A stretch of DNA of 64,000 nucleotides from Actinomadura coerulea. Lineage in GTDB: Bacteria; Actinomycetota; Actinomycetes; Streptosporangiales; Streptosporangiaceae. Positions 44,245 through 54,427 of this stretch are shown piece by piece; within the stretch, counting starts at the first letter, position 1, and each line of letters opens with the position of its first letter. The position numbers were made by a program, and so were the translations under genes. Under the pieces are notes generated by a model, which did no database searches, was not told where the DNA came from, and saw only the letters and a program-made list of their open reading frames with translations. The stretch spans positions 3,782,001 to 3,846,000 of the forward strand of contig NZ_JACHMQ010000001.1 of assembly GCF_014208105.1 (NCBI RefSeq). The letters run 5' to 3'.

Positions 44245-45314
44245 GCACGTTCGAGAGTTTCAAGAGCCTGGCCAGGGCGATGTTCCTGGGCTTCCGGCGC
44301 GACCGCACCGCGCTGTTCTTCACCGTGCTGTTCCCCCTGATGTTCCTGGTCGTCTTCGGCGGGATCTTCGGCCACCAGTCGACGTCCAAGGTGAAGGTCC
44401 TGGAGGTGGGCAGGGCGCCCGTCCTCGACCAGGCGGTGGCGCAGGGAGGGGGCGAGCTCGGCAAGGTCATGAAGGTCGAGAAGGCCTCCGACCGCGCCGC
44501 CGCCCTGCGCACGGTGGAGAAGGGCGACGCCGACGCCGTCGTGGAGCAGCGCGGGGGCGAGCTGGTCGTCCACTACTCGGCGGCCGACCAGGTCAAGTCC
44601 GGGACGGTGCGGGGTCTGATGAACTCGGTCGTCCAGTCGGCGAACCTCTCGGCCTCCGGGAAGCCGCCGGCCTACCGGCTGACCGACCAGCGGGTGGAGG
44701 ACGACTCCCTCAAGGCCATCCAGTTCTTCACGCCGAGCCTGCTGGGCTGGGCGCTGGCGTCGGCGGGCGTCTTCGGGGCCTCCCAGACGCTCGTCACGTG
44801 GCGGACCAAGGGCATCCTGCGCCGCCTCCAGCTCTCCCCGGCGCCCATCCCCACCGTGTTCGCCGCGCGCGTGGCGGTCAGCCTCGCCGTGGCGCTCGTC
44901 CAGTTCGCGCTGTTCGTGCTCGTGGCGCAGCTCCCGATGTTCGGCCTGAAGCTCAGCGGCGCCTGGTGGATGGCGATCCCGATGGTGATCGCGGGCGTGC
45001 TGGCCTTCCTGTCGATCGGGATGCTGATCGGCGCGTGGGCCAAGACGCAGGAGACCGCCCAGGCGGTGACCCAGCTGATCGTGCTGCCGATGGCGTTCCT
45101 CGGCGGCTCGTTCTTCCCGCTGGACGCCTCGCCGGCCTGGATGAGGACGCTGTCCTACATCTTCCCTCTGCGCTATCTCAACGAGGGGATGCTCAATGTG
45201 ATGGGCAGAGGACTCGGGCCGACCTCCGCGCTGCCCCAGATCGCCGTTCTGCTGGGGGTCGCGGTGGTCGGAGCGTTGATCGCCGTACGCCTGTTCCGGT
45301 GGGACGCGGCCTAA
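44241..45314 (+). CDS. ABC-2 type transporter permease
   Basis: This 357-residue permease has one N-terminal helix (LFFTVLFPLMFLVVFGGIFG), an extracellular loop of about 130 residues, and five C-terminal helices ending in VAVVGALIAVRLFRWD. The motif GGSFFPLDASPAWMRTLSYIFPLRYLNEG is typical of ABC-2 exporters of drugs or lipids. With the preceding ATPase it forms a complete exporter; the substrate is unknown. Confidence 0.9.
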   Translation: MSTFESFKSLARAMFLGFRRDRTALFFTVLFPLMFLVVFGGIFGHQSTSKVKVLEVGRAPVLDQAVAQGGGELGKVMKVEKASDRAAALRTVEKGDADAVVEQRGGELVVHYSAADQVKSGTVRGLMNSVVQSANLSASGKPPAYRLTDQRVEDDSLKAIQFFTPSLLGWALASAGVFGASQTLVTWRTKGILRRLQLSPAPIPTVFAARVAVSLAVALVQFALFVLVAQLPMFGLKLSGAWWMAIPMVIAGVLAFLSIGMLIGAWAKTQETAQAVTQLIVLPMAFLGGSFFPLDASPAWMRTLSYIFPLRYLNEGMLNVMGRGLGPTSALPQIAVLLGVAVVGALIAVRLFRWDAA

Positions 45315-45330
45315 TGTGACCTCGGTCACT
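45315..45330. promoter_or_regulatory. CRP/GlxR-like palindrome
   Basis: TGTGACCTCGGTCACT matches TGTGA-N6-TCAC(A), the consensus of actinobacterial cAMP receptor proteins, directly after the permease stop and about 104 bp before the DUF7455 gene. It could instead be a small terminator stem (GTGAC/GTCAC). Confidence 0.45.
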
Positions 45331-45433
45331 TATTGGGCCATTCTGCTGTGGGCGTACGAAGAACCAGGTTGGGAACGCCGACGTCGGGTTAGATGTTGTC
45401 CTAAGTACCGACCCCGAGCATGAGGAAGGTGCC

Positions 45434-45664
45434 GTGACTGGAGCCCTTGCCCCAACCAAGCCGCTGACCGTCGCCGACCGATGCGACCGCTGCGGCGCTC
45501 AGGCCTACGTCCGTGCGGTCCTTGTAGGCGGCGGCGACCTTCTGTTCTGCGCCCACCACGGTCGCAAGTACGCAGAGGCCCTCCGCTCCAATGGGGCCGA
45601 CATACAGGACGAGACCGACCGGCTTACCGAAACCCCGGCCGCCGCTCCGGACGAGGAGCGGTAG
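45434..45664 (+). CDS. DUF7455 family small zinc-ribbon-like protein
   Basis: The 76-residue protein has CDRCGAQAYVRAVL then LLFCAHHGRKYAEAL, a CxxC...CxHH pattern that could hold one zinc. It matches the actinobacterial DUF7455 family. The GTG at 45434 follows AGGAAGG. The family is usually conserved near the sigma factor in actinomycetes, though its function is unknown. A strong terminator follows. Confidence 0.82.
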   Translation: MTGALAPTKPLTVADRCDRCGAQAYVRAVLVGGGDLLFCAHHGRKYAEALRSNGADIQDETDRLTETPAAAPDEER

Positions 45665-45690
45665 ACCTCCACAAATAGAGCGAGCGAAGG

Positions 45691-45735
45691 ACGGCGGTCA
45701 CCGGAGACGGTGGCCGCCGTTCGCTTTCATTCCTT
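45691..45735. terminator. Intrinsic terminator between DUF7455 and GNAT genes
   Basis: A 13-bp stem with one G-T wobble (45691-45703 and 45708-45720, loop GAGA) is followed by TCGCTTTCATTCCTT. It serves the convergent pair. Confidence 0.8.
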
Positions 45736-45814
45736 TGGCCCACCGCGCGCCGCGATGCGGCGATAACTGCGAAGAGTATCCGAGTGGCTGCATATCGTAA
45801 CCATATTGCGTTTC

Positions 45815-46546
45815 TCACCTCGCGGTGATGTCCCTTACGCGGTAGTGATAGGCGGCCGCCGGCACGAACCCCTCCGATTCGTACAGCGCCCTGGCCGCGG
45901 CGTTCCGCTCGACGACGACCAGGTACGCCCGCGTGCACCCCCGCTCGCTCCCCCAGCCGAGCAGGGCCCGCAGGACGCGCCGGCCCAGCCCCCGCCTCCG
46001 CGCGTCCGGCGCGACGGCCATGGCGTAGACGCCGAGCCACTCTCCCTGGGGGACGCCGCGTCCCACGGCGAGACCGTCCGCGCAGGCGTACCCGGCGCTC
46101 ACACCCGTGAGGATCTTCTCCGCCACCGGCGGACGGTGGTCGCGGCGGCCGTCCACCGACCACCACCGGTCGAGCCACTCGCGGGACGGGGCGTCCAGGA
46201 CGTCCACGCCCTCGTGCTCGTAAGGACCGCTCAGGTCGGCCGTCATCGCGATCGTCGGTTCGACCAGCTCGTAGCCCCGCCCCGCAAGGACCCCGTCGAG
46301 CCCCTCGGGCCGCGCCTGGGCGTCCATCAGGAACACGGTCGGCAGCCCGAGCGCGGTGTAGAAGCGCTCGGCCCGCCCAATGGCCACGTCCACGTCCCCC
46401 GGGTCGTCCATGGGCAGGACGGAGTTGGCCCGCTTGGTCACGCCGTCGGCGTGGCGCAGCCACCAGCCGCCAATATCCTGTGCGAACGGCGCGGGCCAAG
46501 CCTCGGCGACCAGTTCGTCCAACCGCCTGTCCAAGGCCCGCGCCAT
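45815..46546 (-). CDS. GNAT family N-acetyltransferase
   Basis: This 243-residue protein ends in a GNAT domain with the acetyl-CoA loop VAPDARRRGLGRRVLRALL and the final strand-helix RNAAARALYESEGF. The first half resembles the N-terminal part of bifunctional or tandem GNATs (FAQDIGGWWLRHADGVTKRANSVLPMD). The target is unknown. The ATG at 46546 is divergent from yaaA by 23 bp, so the two share promoter space. Confidence 0.85.
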   Translation of the reverse strand: MARALDRRLDELVAEAWPAPFAQDIGGWWLRHADGVTKRANSVLPMDDPGDVDVAIGRAERFYTALGLPTVFLMDAQARPEGLDGVLAGRGYELVEPTIAMTADLSGPYEHEGVDVLDAPSREWLDRWWSVDGRRDHRPPVAEKILTGVSAGYACADGLAVGRGVPQGEWLGVYAMAVAPDARRRGLGRRVLRALLGWGSERGCTRAYLVVVERNAAARALYESEGFVPAAAYHYRVRDITAR

Positions 46547-46569
46547 CTGTCACCGCTTTCGGGGGGATC

Positions 46570-47313
46570 GTGCATATCCTGCTGCCGCCGTCGGAGAAGA
46601 AGGCCACCGAGGGGGACGGCCCGCCCCTCGACCTCGCCTCGCTGAGCTTCCCCGGCCTGACGCCCACGCGGCGGCGCGTCCTCGCGGCCCTGGCGAAGGC
46701 GTCCCGGGGCGCCGGCGCCGCGGAGACACTCGGTCTTCCGCCCGGACAGGCCGACGAGGCCCTCGCCCGCAACAGGGCGCTGCGCAAGGCGCCGACCCTG
46801 CCCGCGGCGCGGCTCTACACCGGCGTCCTCTACGACAACCTCGACCTCGCCGATCTGGACGCCGAGGCCGCCGCCCGGCAGATCATCGTGTTCTCGGGGC
46901 TGTGGGGCGCGCTGAGGCTCACCGACCGCGTCCCGCCCTACCGGCTGTCCATGGGGGTGTCGTTGCCGCCTGGAGGCGGCCTGGGGGCGTCGTGGCGCCC
47001 GGCGATGCGCAAGGCCCTCCGGCTCGACGACGACCTGGTCGTCGACATGCGGTCCGGACCGTACGCGTCGGTGTGGAAGGCGCCCGGCCCGGCGGTCGCC
47101 GTGAGGGTGTTCCGCGAGCGGCTCGCCGGCGGCGTCCCCCAGCGCACCGTCGTCAGCCACATGGCCAAGGCGACCCGCGGGCGCGTCGCCCACGACCTGA
47201 TCAAGGCGGGCGCCGCGCCGCGCACCCCGGAGGAGCTGGTGAAGGCCGTCGCCGGCCTCGGCCACACCGTCGAGCTGAACGGCGCGAACCTCGACGTCAT
47301 CCTGCACGACTGA
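46570..47313 (+). CDS. yaaA: Peroxide stress protein YaaA (UPF0246/DUF328)
   Basis: The 247-residue protein begins VHILLPPSEKKATEG and keeps family segments ALYTGVLYDNLD-like RLYTGVLYDNLDLA, FSGLWGALRLTDRVPPYRLSM and VVDMRSGPYASVW. YaaA lowers free intracellular iron during hydrogen peroxide stress in Escherichia coli and may bind DNA. The GTG at 46570 has a GGGGGG site. The length matches the family. Confidence 0.9.
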   Translation: MHILLPPSEKKATEGDGPPLDLASLSFPGLTPTRRRVLAALAKASRGAGAAETLGLPPGQADEALARNRALRKAPTLPAARLYTGVLYDNLDLADLDAEAAARQIIVFSGLWGALRLTDRVPPYRLSMGVSLPPGGGLGASWRPAMRKALRLDDDLVVDMRSGPYASVWKAPGPAVAVRVFRERLAGGVPQRTVVSHMAKATRGRVAHDLIKAGAAPRTPEELVKAVAGLGHTVELNGANLDVILHD

Positions 47314-47319
47314 CGGCGC

Positions 47320-47353
47320 GGCAGGGGCCCGGCGAGATCGCCGGGCCCCTGCC
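47320..47353. terminator. Bidirectional terminator between yaaA and sigma factor gene
   Basis: A perfect 15-bp stem (47320-47334 and 47339-47353, loop AGAT) lies between the convergent genes and is followed by GTCGTCTT on the plus strand. Confidence 0.8.
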
Positions 47354-47376
47354 GTCGTCTTCCGCGGTGGGGCCGG

Positions 47377-49038
<1,662 letters not shown>

Positions 49039-49291
49039 AAATACCTCTCGAACGAACGTGTGGCTTGGTTGACCCAAGTGCCCTGACGGGCTCGGCCTCA
49101 CACTGGGTGGGACCACACACGGAGCGGACCTCCCGGTGCGGGACCGCAGCGTACCCGCTCTCTCTGGGTCAAGCATTCTGGCACTGCTGCGCATTCCGCC
49201 TTGGAGTCCTACCCGGTAACACTCCACCTTAGAGGGCGCGAGGCGGTCCTTCGAACGTCGCGGACCGTCTCAGTGCCGTCTTCGGCGGGGT

Positions 49292-51370
49292 TCACTCGGA
49301 CTTGGGCGGGACGTGCAGGGCAAGCACGGTCACATCGTCTACCTGCTCATATCCGGCAAGCATCCGATCGACCAGGAAGTCGACGAGTCTCTCGGGATCT
49401 CCTACCACTTCAGGTGGGGCGTCCGCCGCGACGGCGACGAGCTCCTCGAGCCCGGCGTCCACCCCACGCCTACGGTTCTCCACAAGTCCATCGGAATAGA
49501 AGACCACAGTGTTGCCGGTCTCGATGGAAAAACTTGTCTGCTGCCGCTGGCTCGGCCAGCCGAGGGGGGTTCCGGGTTCCCGCCTGCTCACGCGCGCGGG
49601 CGTGTCGGGCGAGATCAGCAGGGCCGGAGGATGGCCCGCGTTGCTGAGCTCCCCCTGCCCGGTCTCGGGGTCGATGACCGCGTAGACGACGGTGGTGAAC
49701 TGCTCCTCGTCCTCGGTGGCGCTGAACAGCCGGTCGAGGCCGGCCAGGACCGCGGCGGGACGCGGGTCGTTCAGCGCGAGGGCGCGCAGGGCGTTGCGGA
49801 CGCGGCCCATTCCGGCCGCGGCGAGGACGCCCTTGCCCATCACGTCGCCGACCGCCACGGCGAGCCGGTTGTCGGCGAGGCGGAAGACGTCGTACCAGTC
49901 GCCGCCCACCTGGACATGGCGCGTCGCGGGGTTGTAGCGGGCGGCGAGCGCCATGCCCGGCAGCTGCGGCAGGTCGCTGGGCAGCAGGCTCCGCTGGAGC
50001 TCCTCGGCGGTCTTGTGCCCGCGCTCGAACAGCAGGGCCCGCTCCACGGCCAGCGCGCACTGGCCCGCGAGCGCCTCCAGGAAGACCCGCTCCTCCTCGG
50101 TGATCTCCCTGGGCCGGGTGAAGGAGAAGCGGAGCGCGCCGATCGGGGCGCCGGCCGCGAGCAGCGGCAGGCCCACCCAGGCGCGCTCCTCCGTGTGCTG
50201 GGCGAACAGGTCGCGCTCGCCGTGGCCCAGTTGCAGGCGCAGGCTGTCGGGGTGCTCGGCCAGGAACGGCCGGCTCTCGCGCACCGCCACCGACATCACG
50301 GTCTGGTCGCTGACCTTGATCCCGTCGCGGGACACCGGGGGCGTCTCGCTCTCCGATCCCGGCTGGGACGGGGCCACGATGCTGAGCCGCAGCTTGTCGT
50401 CGTCCAGCAGCGCCACCGCGGAGTAGTCGGCGCCGATGGCGGACCGTCCGACCTCGGTGATGACCTGGACGACCTGGGAGACGGTCAGTGCCTCGGCGAG
50501 CATCGAGGTGGCCTGCTGGAGGCGCGCGGTGCGCAGCGCCGCCGCCGACAGCTGCTCGGTCAGCCGGCCGCGCATCTCCTCGGCCTCGCGCTGCCCCGTG
50601 ACGTCGGTGTTGGCGCCGACCCACTCGATGACCGCGTCGCCGCGCCAGATGGGCACGGCCCGGACGTCGAAGTGCCGGTATGTACCGCTCTTGGTGCGGA
50701 TGCGGTAGTTGGTCTCGAAGACCCGGTTCTCTCCCACGCAGTCGCGCCAGTGCGCCTCGATGCGGGGCCGGTCCTCGGGGTGCACGACCGACAGCCAGCC
50801 GCCGACCGCGTAGTCGTCCGGCGTCTGGCCGGTGATGGCGCGCCACTCGGGCGCGTCGTCGATGGCGCCGCCGGCCGGAGCGGCGACCCACACCACCTGG
50901 GCGCTGGCCTCCACGAGCGAGCGGTAGCGCTGCTCCTTGCGGCGGATGACCTCCTCGGCCCTGCGCCGCTCGGTCACGTCCTGGGCGGTCAGGACGACGC
51001 CCGGCCGCTCCTCGCCGCCGCCCTTGGCGGGCAGCCACGTGCACGCCAGGATGCGCTCCTCGACGGCGGTGGCCACACTGGGCGTCTCGCCGGACGCGTC
51101 GAGCGGCCGGACCGGGACGACGAGTTCGACGTCGCCCACCGGGCGGTCCTCGGCGAGCACCTTCCGGAGCGCCGTCTCGAACGCCGCCGCCAGCGCCTCG
51201 GGCAGCACCTCCGACGGGCGGCGCTGCTGGAGATCGCGGACGCGCACGTCCAGCAGCTCCGCGAGCGCGCCGTTGGCCCGGCGGCAGCGCAGGTCGCGGT
51301 CGAAGAACGCCAGCCCTTCGGGCGCTTCCTCCAGCAAGGTCGCGTACAGCGCGGCGTCGGACGCATCCAT
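49292..51370 (-). CDS. PAS/GAF-containing PP2C-type (SpoIIE) serine phosphatase
   Basis: This 692-residue protein has two PAS-like regions (about residues 5-125 and 145-260; TYRHFDVRAVPIWRGD and WVGANTDVTGQREAEEM), a GAF domain (about 290-440; ITEVGRSAIGADYSAVALLDD) and a SpoIIE phosphatase (about 455-692) with GGDWYDVF, AVGDVMGKGV, NAGHPPAL and the final DDVTVLALHV. Metal-binding Asp residues in GGDWYD and GDVMGKG are present. Such proteins act on anti-anti-sigma factors. GGAGGGG precedes the ATG at 51370. There is no membrane segment. Confidence 0.88.
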   Translation of the reverse strand: MDASDAALYATLLEEAPEGLAFFDRDLRCRRANGALAELLDVRVRDLQQRRPSEVLPEALAAAFETALRKVLAEDRPVGDVELVVPVRPLDASGETPSVATAVEERILACTWLPAKGGGEERPGVVLTAQDVTERRRAEEVIRRKEQRYRSLVEASAQVVWVAAPAGGAIDDAPEWRAITGQTPDDYAVGGWLSVVHPEDRPRIEAHWRDCVGENRVFETNYRIRTKSGTYRHFDVRAVPIWRGDAVIEWVGANTDVTGQREAEEMRGRLTEQLSAAALRTARLQQATSMLAEALTVSQVVQVITEVGRSAIGADYSAVALLDDDKLRLSIVAPSQPGSESETPPVSRDGIKVSDQTVMSVAVRESRPFLAEHPDSLRLQLGHGERDLFAQHTEERAWVGLPLLAAGAPIGALRFSFTRPREITEEERVFLEALAGQCALAVERALLFERGHKTAEELQRSLLPSDLPQLPGMALAARYNPATRHVQVGGDWYDVFRLADNRLAVAVGDVMGKGVLAAAGMGRVRNALRALALNDPRPAAVLAGLDRLFSATEDEEQFTTVVYAVIDPETGQGELSNAGHPPALLISPDTPARVSRREPGTPLGWPSQRQQTSFSIETGNTVVFYSDGLVENRRRGVDAGLEELVAVAADAPPEVVGDPERLVDFLVDRMLAGYEQVDDVTVLALHVPPKSE

Positions 51371-51751
51371 GGGCTGCCCCTCCACCCCTGAGACGCGGGG
51401 ATGCGGGACGGACGTCTCGGTGCTCAACGACAACACCTCCGCCCCAGAGGGTCCCGTACCGCGCGGCAATTATTCATCACTATGAGTGAATGGGAGCAGG
51501 TTAACGCTCCCGCCTCCATCACAACACCGGTCGGAGTCAGGTCTTCATCATCCCGATGGTTCGCCGCGTACGGAAGCCCTGCTGAACATCCTTGTCCCAT
51601 AGGCCCCGGACGAACTCGTCGGTTTCGGACACCGTCGTGGATGGGCCTGCGGGGCGGCCCGGCATGGACGGCAAGTAGGAGATGTTACGGCGTACATGCG
51701 TCACGGGGTGTCAACTCGCCCCGTTCGGCGAGTTCCGCCCGGCTCCCGACC
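51371..51751. other. 381-bp intergenic region with AT-rich promoter area
   Basis: No gene-like frame is seen. Near the phosphatase gene the sequence around 51468-51492 is AT-rich for this genome and holds ATTCA-N10-TGAAT. Next to it lies the inverted repeat GGGAGC-N8-GCTCCC (51492-51497 and 51506-51511). These are possible operators. The rest gives nothing I can name. Confidence 0.5.
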
Positions 51752-52333
51752 TTACTCGGCGGCCTTGGCGGCCGCCTTCATCTCCTGCTTGAAGGCCCGC
51801 ACCCTGGCCAAAGAGTCGGGACCGGTGATGTCGGCGACGGACCGGTGGGAGCCCTCCTCGCCGTAATCGCCGGCGGCCTCTCGCCAGCCCTCCGGCCGTA
51901 CTCCGTACTGCTTGCCCAGCAGGGCCAGGAAGATCTGCGCCTTCTGCCTGCCGAAGCCGGGAAGGCCGTTCAGCCGCTTGAACAGCTCCTTGCCGCTGTC
52001 GACGCCTTTCCACACTTTCTCGGCGTCCCCGTCGTAGTTGTCCACGAGGTACCGGCACAGCTGCTGGACGCGCTTGGCCATCGACCCGGGGTAGCGGTGG
52101 ACGGCGGGCTTCTCCGCCAGGAGCGCCGCGAACCGCTCGGGGTCGCGGGCGGCGATCTCGTGGGCGTCCAGGTCGTCCGAACCGAGCCGCTGCGCGATGG
52201 TGTAGGGGCCGGAGAACGCCCATTCCATCGGGATCTGCTGGTCGAGCAGCATGCCCACAAGAGCGGCCAGCGGACTGCGTCCGAGCAGCTCGTCGGCCTC
52301 CGGACGCTGCGCGAGGTGAACCTTCGTGGCCAT
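51752..52333 (-). CDS. HhH-GPD-type base excision DNA repair family protein
   Basis: This 193-residue protein has a helix-hairpin-helix with LNGLPGFGRQKAQIFLALLG and SPLAALVGMLLDQQIPMEWAF, typical of the HhH-GPD glycosylase fold. The usual four-Cys iron-sulfur loop of EndoIII is absent. The catalytic residue is not certain, so it may be a DNA-binding relative rather than an active glycosylase. TAAGCT lies 6 nt before the ATG at 52333, a leaderless arrangement. Confidence 0.85.
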   Translation of the reverse strand: MATKVHLAQRPEADELLGRSPLAALVGMLLDQQIPMEWAFSGPYTIAQRLGSDDLDAHEIAARDPERFAALLAEKPAVHRYPGSMAKRVQQLCRYLVDNYDGDAEKVWKGVDSGKELFKRLNGLPGFGRQKAQIFLALLGKQYGVRPEGWREAAGDYGEEGSHRSVADITGPDSLARVRAFKQEMKAAAKAAE

Positions 52334-52339
52334 GGACTC

Positions 52340-52345
52340 AGCTTA
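52340..52345 (-). promoter_or_regulatory. Predicted -10 element (TAAGCT) for a leaderless transcript
   Basis: TAAGCT lies 6 nt before the ATG at 52333 of the HhH-GPD gene. Confidence 0.5.
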
Positions 52346-52450
52346 GGGCGGCGCCCGGAGCCGGCCGGGGGCGACGCCCGGATCTGTCAGAAGTCTTACG
52401 AGGTCCGCCGCCCCCTGGCGAGCCGCAGGCCGGGGTGCTCGAATGGAGTG

Positions 52451-53155
52451 GTGAGCGAGGACGAACGGCCGGAGGGCAGTCCGGTAGGGCGGCGGGTCGT
52501 TTTGGGGATGCTCGGCCTCGGCGTGGCGGGGGTCGCCGTGGGGGCATCCGTCCAGGACAGGGTGAGCCGGACGCTGGCGCCGGTCGGGCCGATCGGAGAC
52601 GTCCTGCCGGCCGCCGGCGGGTTCCGGTACTACTCGGTCACGTCCGGTGTGAAGCGGCACAGCCCCGCGACACACCGGGTGACCGTTTCCGGCCTTGTGG
52701 ACAAGCCGCAATCATTTGGGATGGCCGATCTGGCGCATTTTCCGCAGACAGTCCTCGACAGGGACTTCCAGTGCGTGACGGGCTGGCGGGTCCCGGATGT
52801 GCGGTGGGTCGGCGTGGCGCTGCCCGATCTGCTGGACGCGGTCGGAGTGTCCGCCCGCGCGCGCGCCGTGCGGTTCACGTCGTTCGACGGCCTCTACACC
52901 GAGTCGCTGACGCTGGAGCAGGCGCGGCGCCGGGACGTCCTGGTCGCGACCCAGATGGACGGCAAGCCCGTCACCCACGACCACGGCGGTCCCACGCGGC
53001 TGTACGTCGCGCCCATGTACGGCTACAAGTCGCTGAAGTGGCTCGGGGGCATCGAACTGACCGACCGGGTGAGGCCCGGCTACTGGGAGGGACTCGGTTA
53101 CGACGTGGACGCCTGGGTGGGACGGTCGAACGGACGCGGCGATGCGCCCACCTGA
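52451..53155 (+). CDS. Molybdopterin-dependent oxidoreductase (sulfite oxidase/MsrP-like), Tat signal
   Basis: This 234-residue protein begins with a twin-arginine-type signal (GRRVVLGMLGLGVAGVAVGA) and contains the sulfite-oxidase-fold segment with the molybdenum Cys in FQCVTGWRVPDVRWVGV. The GYKSLKWLGGIEL motif near the C-terminus also fits the family. It should be exported folded and act outside the membrane, taking electrons from or passing them to the cytochrome b encoded next. The GTG at 52451 is chosen; the adjacent GTG at 52448 is equally possible. Confidence 0.88.
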   Translation: MSEDERPEGSPVGRRVVLGMLGLGVAGVAVGASVQDRVSRTLAPVGPIGDVLPAAGGFRYYSVTSGVKRHSPATHRVTVSGLVDKPQSFGMADLAHFPQTVLDRDFQCVTGWRVPDVRWVGVALPDLLDAVGVSARARAVRFTSFDGLYTESLTLEQARRRDVLVATQMDGKPVTHDHGGPTRLYVAPMYGYKSLKWLGGIELTDRVRPGYWEGLGYDVDAWVGRSNGRGDAPT

Positions 53156-53921
53156 GCCGCCCGGGCGGCTCGTCCGGTTCACCCGGGCCGAACGCTCGAT
53201 CCACCATGCGACCGCACTGCTGATGCTGGTCTGCCTGCTGACCGCGGCGCTGCTCTACCTGCCGCCGCTGTCGGCGTTGGTGGGCCGCAGGGAGATGGTC
53301 AAGACCGTCCATGTCTGGTGCGGCTTCGCCCTGCCCGTGCCGATCGTGCTCGGTCTGCTGTCCCGGGCGTTCAGGGCCGACCTTCGCAGGCTTAACAGGT
53401 TCGTGCCCGCCGACTGGCAGTGGCTCAGGCGCGGCGACCGCAGGGCCGTGCGGGACGGGCGCGGGATCCTGCCCGTGGGCAAGTTCAACGCGGGCCAGAA
53501 GCTGAACGCGGCGTTCATGGCGGGCGCGATCCTCGTCATGCTCGGCACCGGCGAGATCATGACCTTCCCCGGTCCGTGGGGAGACCGGTGGCGCACGGGC
53601 TCCACCTTCGTCCACGACTGGCTCTTCCTCGCCGTCCTCGCGGTGACCGCCGGGCACCTGTGGGAGGCGCTGCGGGACCGCGAGGCGCTGACAGGCATGC
53701 TGACCGGGCGGGTGGACTCCGGCTGGGCCGCACGGCATCACGCGAGCTGGGCCGACGCCGCCCGCGGGTCCGCGAACGCCGGTGGACGGCCAGCCGTCCG
53801 TGAAGCGAACGCGCAGTTGGACGAGGCCGGCGCGGGGGCGGGCGAGGCGGCGGCCGGTCCTCCGGGAACGCCCGGTGAACGGGGTCCAGAATTTGCGAAA
53901 CGACCTCCCGGCACGTCTTGA
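53142..53921 (+). CDS. Membrane cytochrome b (cytochrome b/b6 domain), redox partner of the molybdoenzyme
   Basis: This 259-residue protein has four hydrophobic helices in its first 180 residues and heme-ligand candidates His in ERSIHHATALL, VKTVHVWCGF, TFVHDWLFLAV and VTAGHLWEALRD, like MsrQ or formate dehydrogenase gamma subunits. The last 75 residues are a Pro/Ala/Gly-rich tail. It overlaps the molybdoenzyme gene by 14 nt, so the two form a membrane redox pair. The electron donor is unknown. Confidence 0.85.
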   Translation: MRPPEPPGRLVRFTRAERSIHHATALLMLVCLLTAALLYLPPLSALVGRREMVKTVHVWCGFALPVPIVLGLLSRAFRADLRRLNRFVPADWQWLRRGDRRAVRDGRGILPVGKFNAGQKLNAAFMAGAILVMLGTGEIMTFPGPWGDRWRTGSTFVHDWLFLAVLAVTAGHLWEALRDREALTGMLTGRVDSGWAARHHASWADAARGSANAGGRPAVREANAQLDEAGAGAGEAAAGPPGTPGERGPEFAKRPPGTS

Positions 53922-54061
53922 CTCTCCCCGCATCGGGGCTGGAATGTGGCATCGAGGCGGGGTTCTCGCTGAAGCTCCCACTCAAGGGCGGTCCGAAGCG
54001 CGCTCCGTCTCACCGGCGGCGTCCCCGCCCGCCGGTACCCCGTGCGCGGAGGTGTGCGCTG

Positions 54062-54310
54062 ATGCCTGCACTGGCCGATCACCGGAACGAGACACGTGAC
54101 GCTCTCGCACGACGGCTGTGCGACGAGTTCGCGTCCTTCCCCTCAGACGCGGTGCACCGGTGTGTGGCCGACGTCCAGGCCTGCATGGCCCATCTGGGCC
54201 TGGAGACCACGCCCGACAGGGTCGAGCGGATGGCGCGGGAGCAGCTCACCGGGATCCTGAAGTCGCGACCGCCCTCCGGGCGCGGGCCCGACGGCGACGT
54301 CTCCGGCTGA
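54062..54310 (+). CDS. Small helical protein of unknown function
   Basis: The 82-residue product starts MPALADHRNETRDALARRLCDEFA. The heptad-like ALARRLCDEFASFPSDAVHRCVADVQACMAHLG suggests a three-helix-bundle dimerisation domain seen in other small actinobacterial proteins, which is a weak match. GGAGG lies 8 nt before the ATG. It stands alone between the cytochrome gene and the 541-residue protein. Confidence 0.65.
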   Translation: MPALADHRNETRDALARRLCDEFASFPSDAVHRCVADVQACMAHLGLETTPDRVERMAREQLTGILKSRPPSGRGPDGDVSG

Positions 54311-54427
54311 ACGGACGGCTGAGCCGCCGGCCGCTCGCCCGCTCGCCCGGGCGGTGCGGTGACGGCCCAATCCGGCCTTCGCCGGTGTCCGGGCCACCGT
54401 GCGCTCCGGATCTGAGAGGCTAGAGGG

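Noticed and set aside
52443..52450. ATG at 52443 as start of the molybdoenzyme gene
   Set aside because: It is out of frame with the protein; the in-frame starts are GTG 52448 and 52451.
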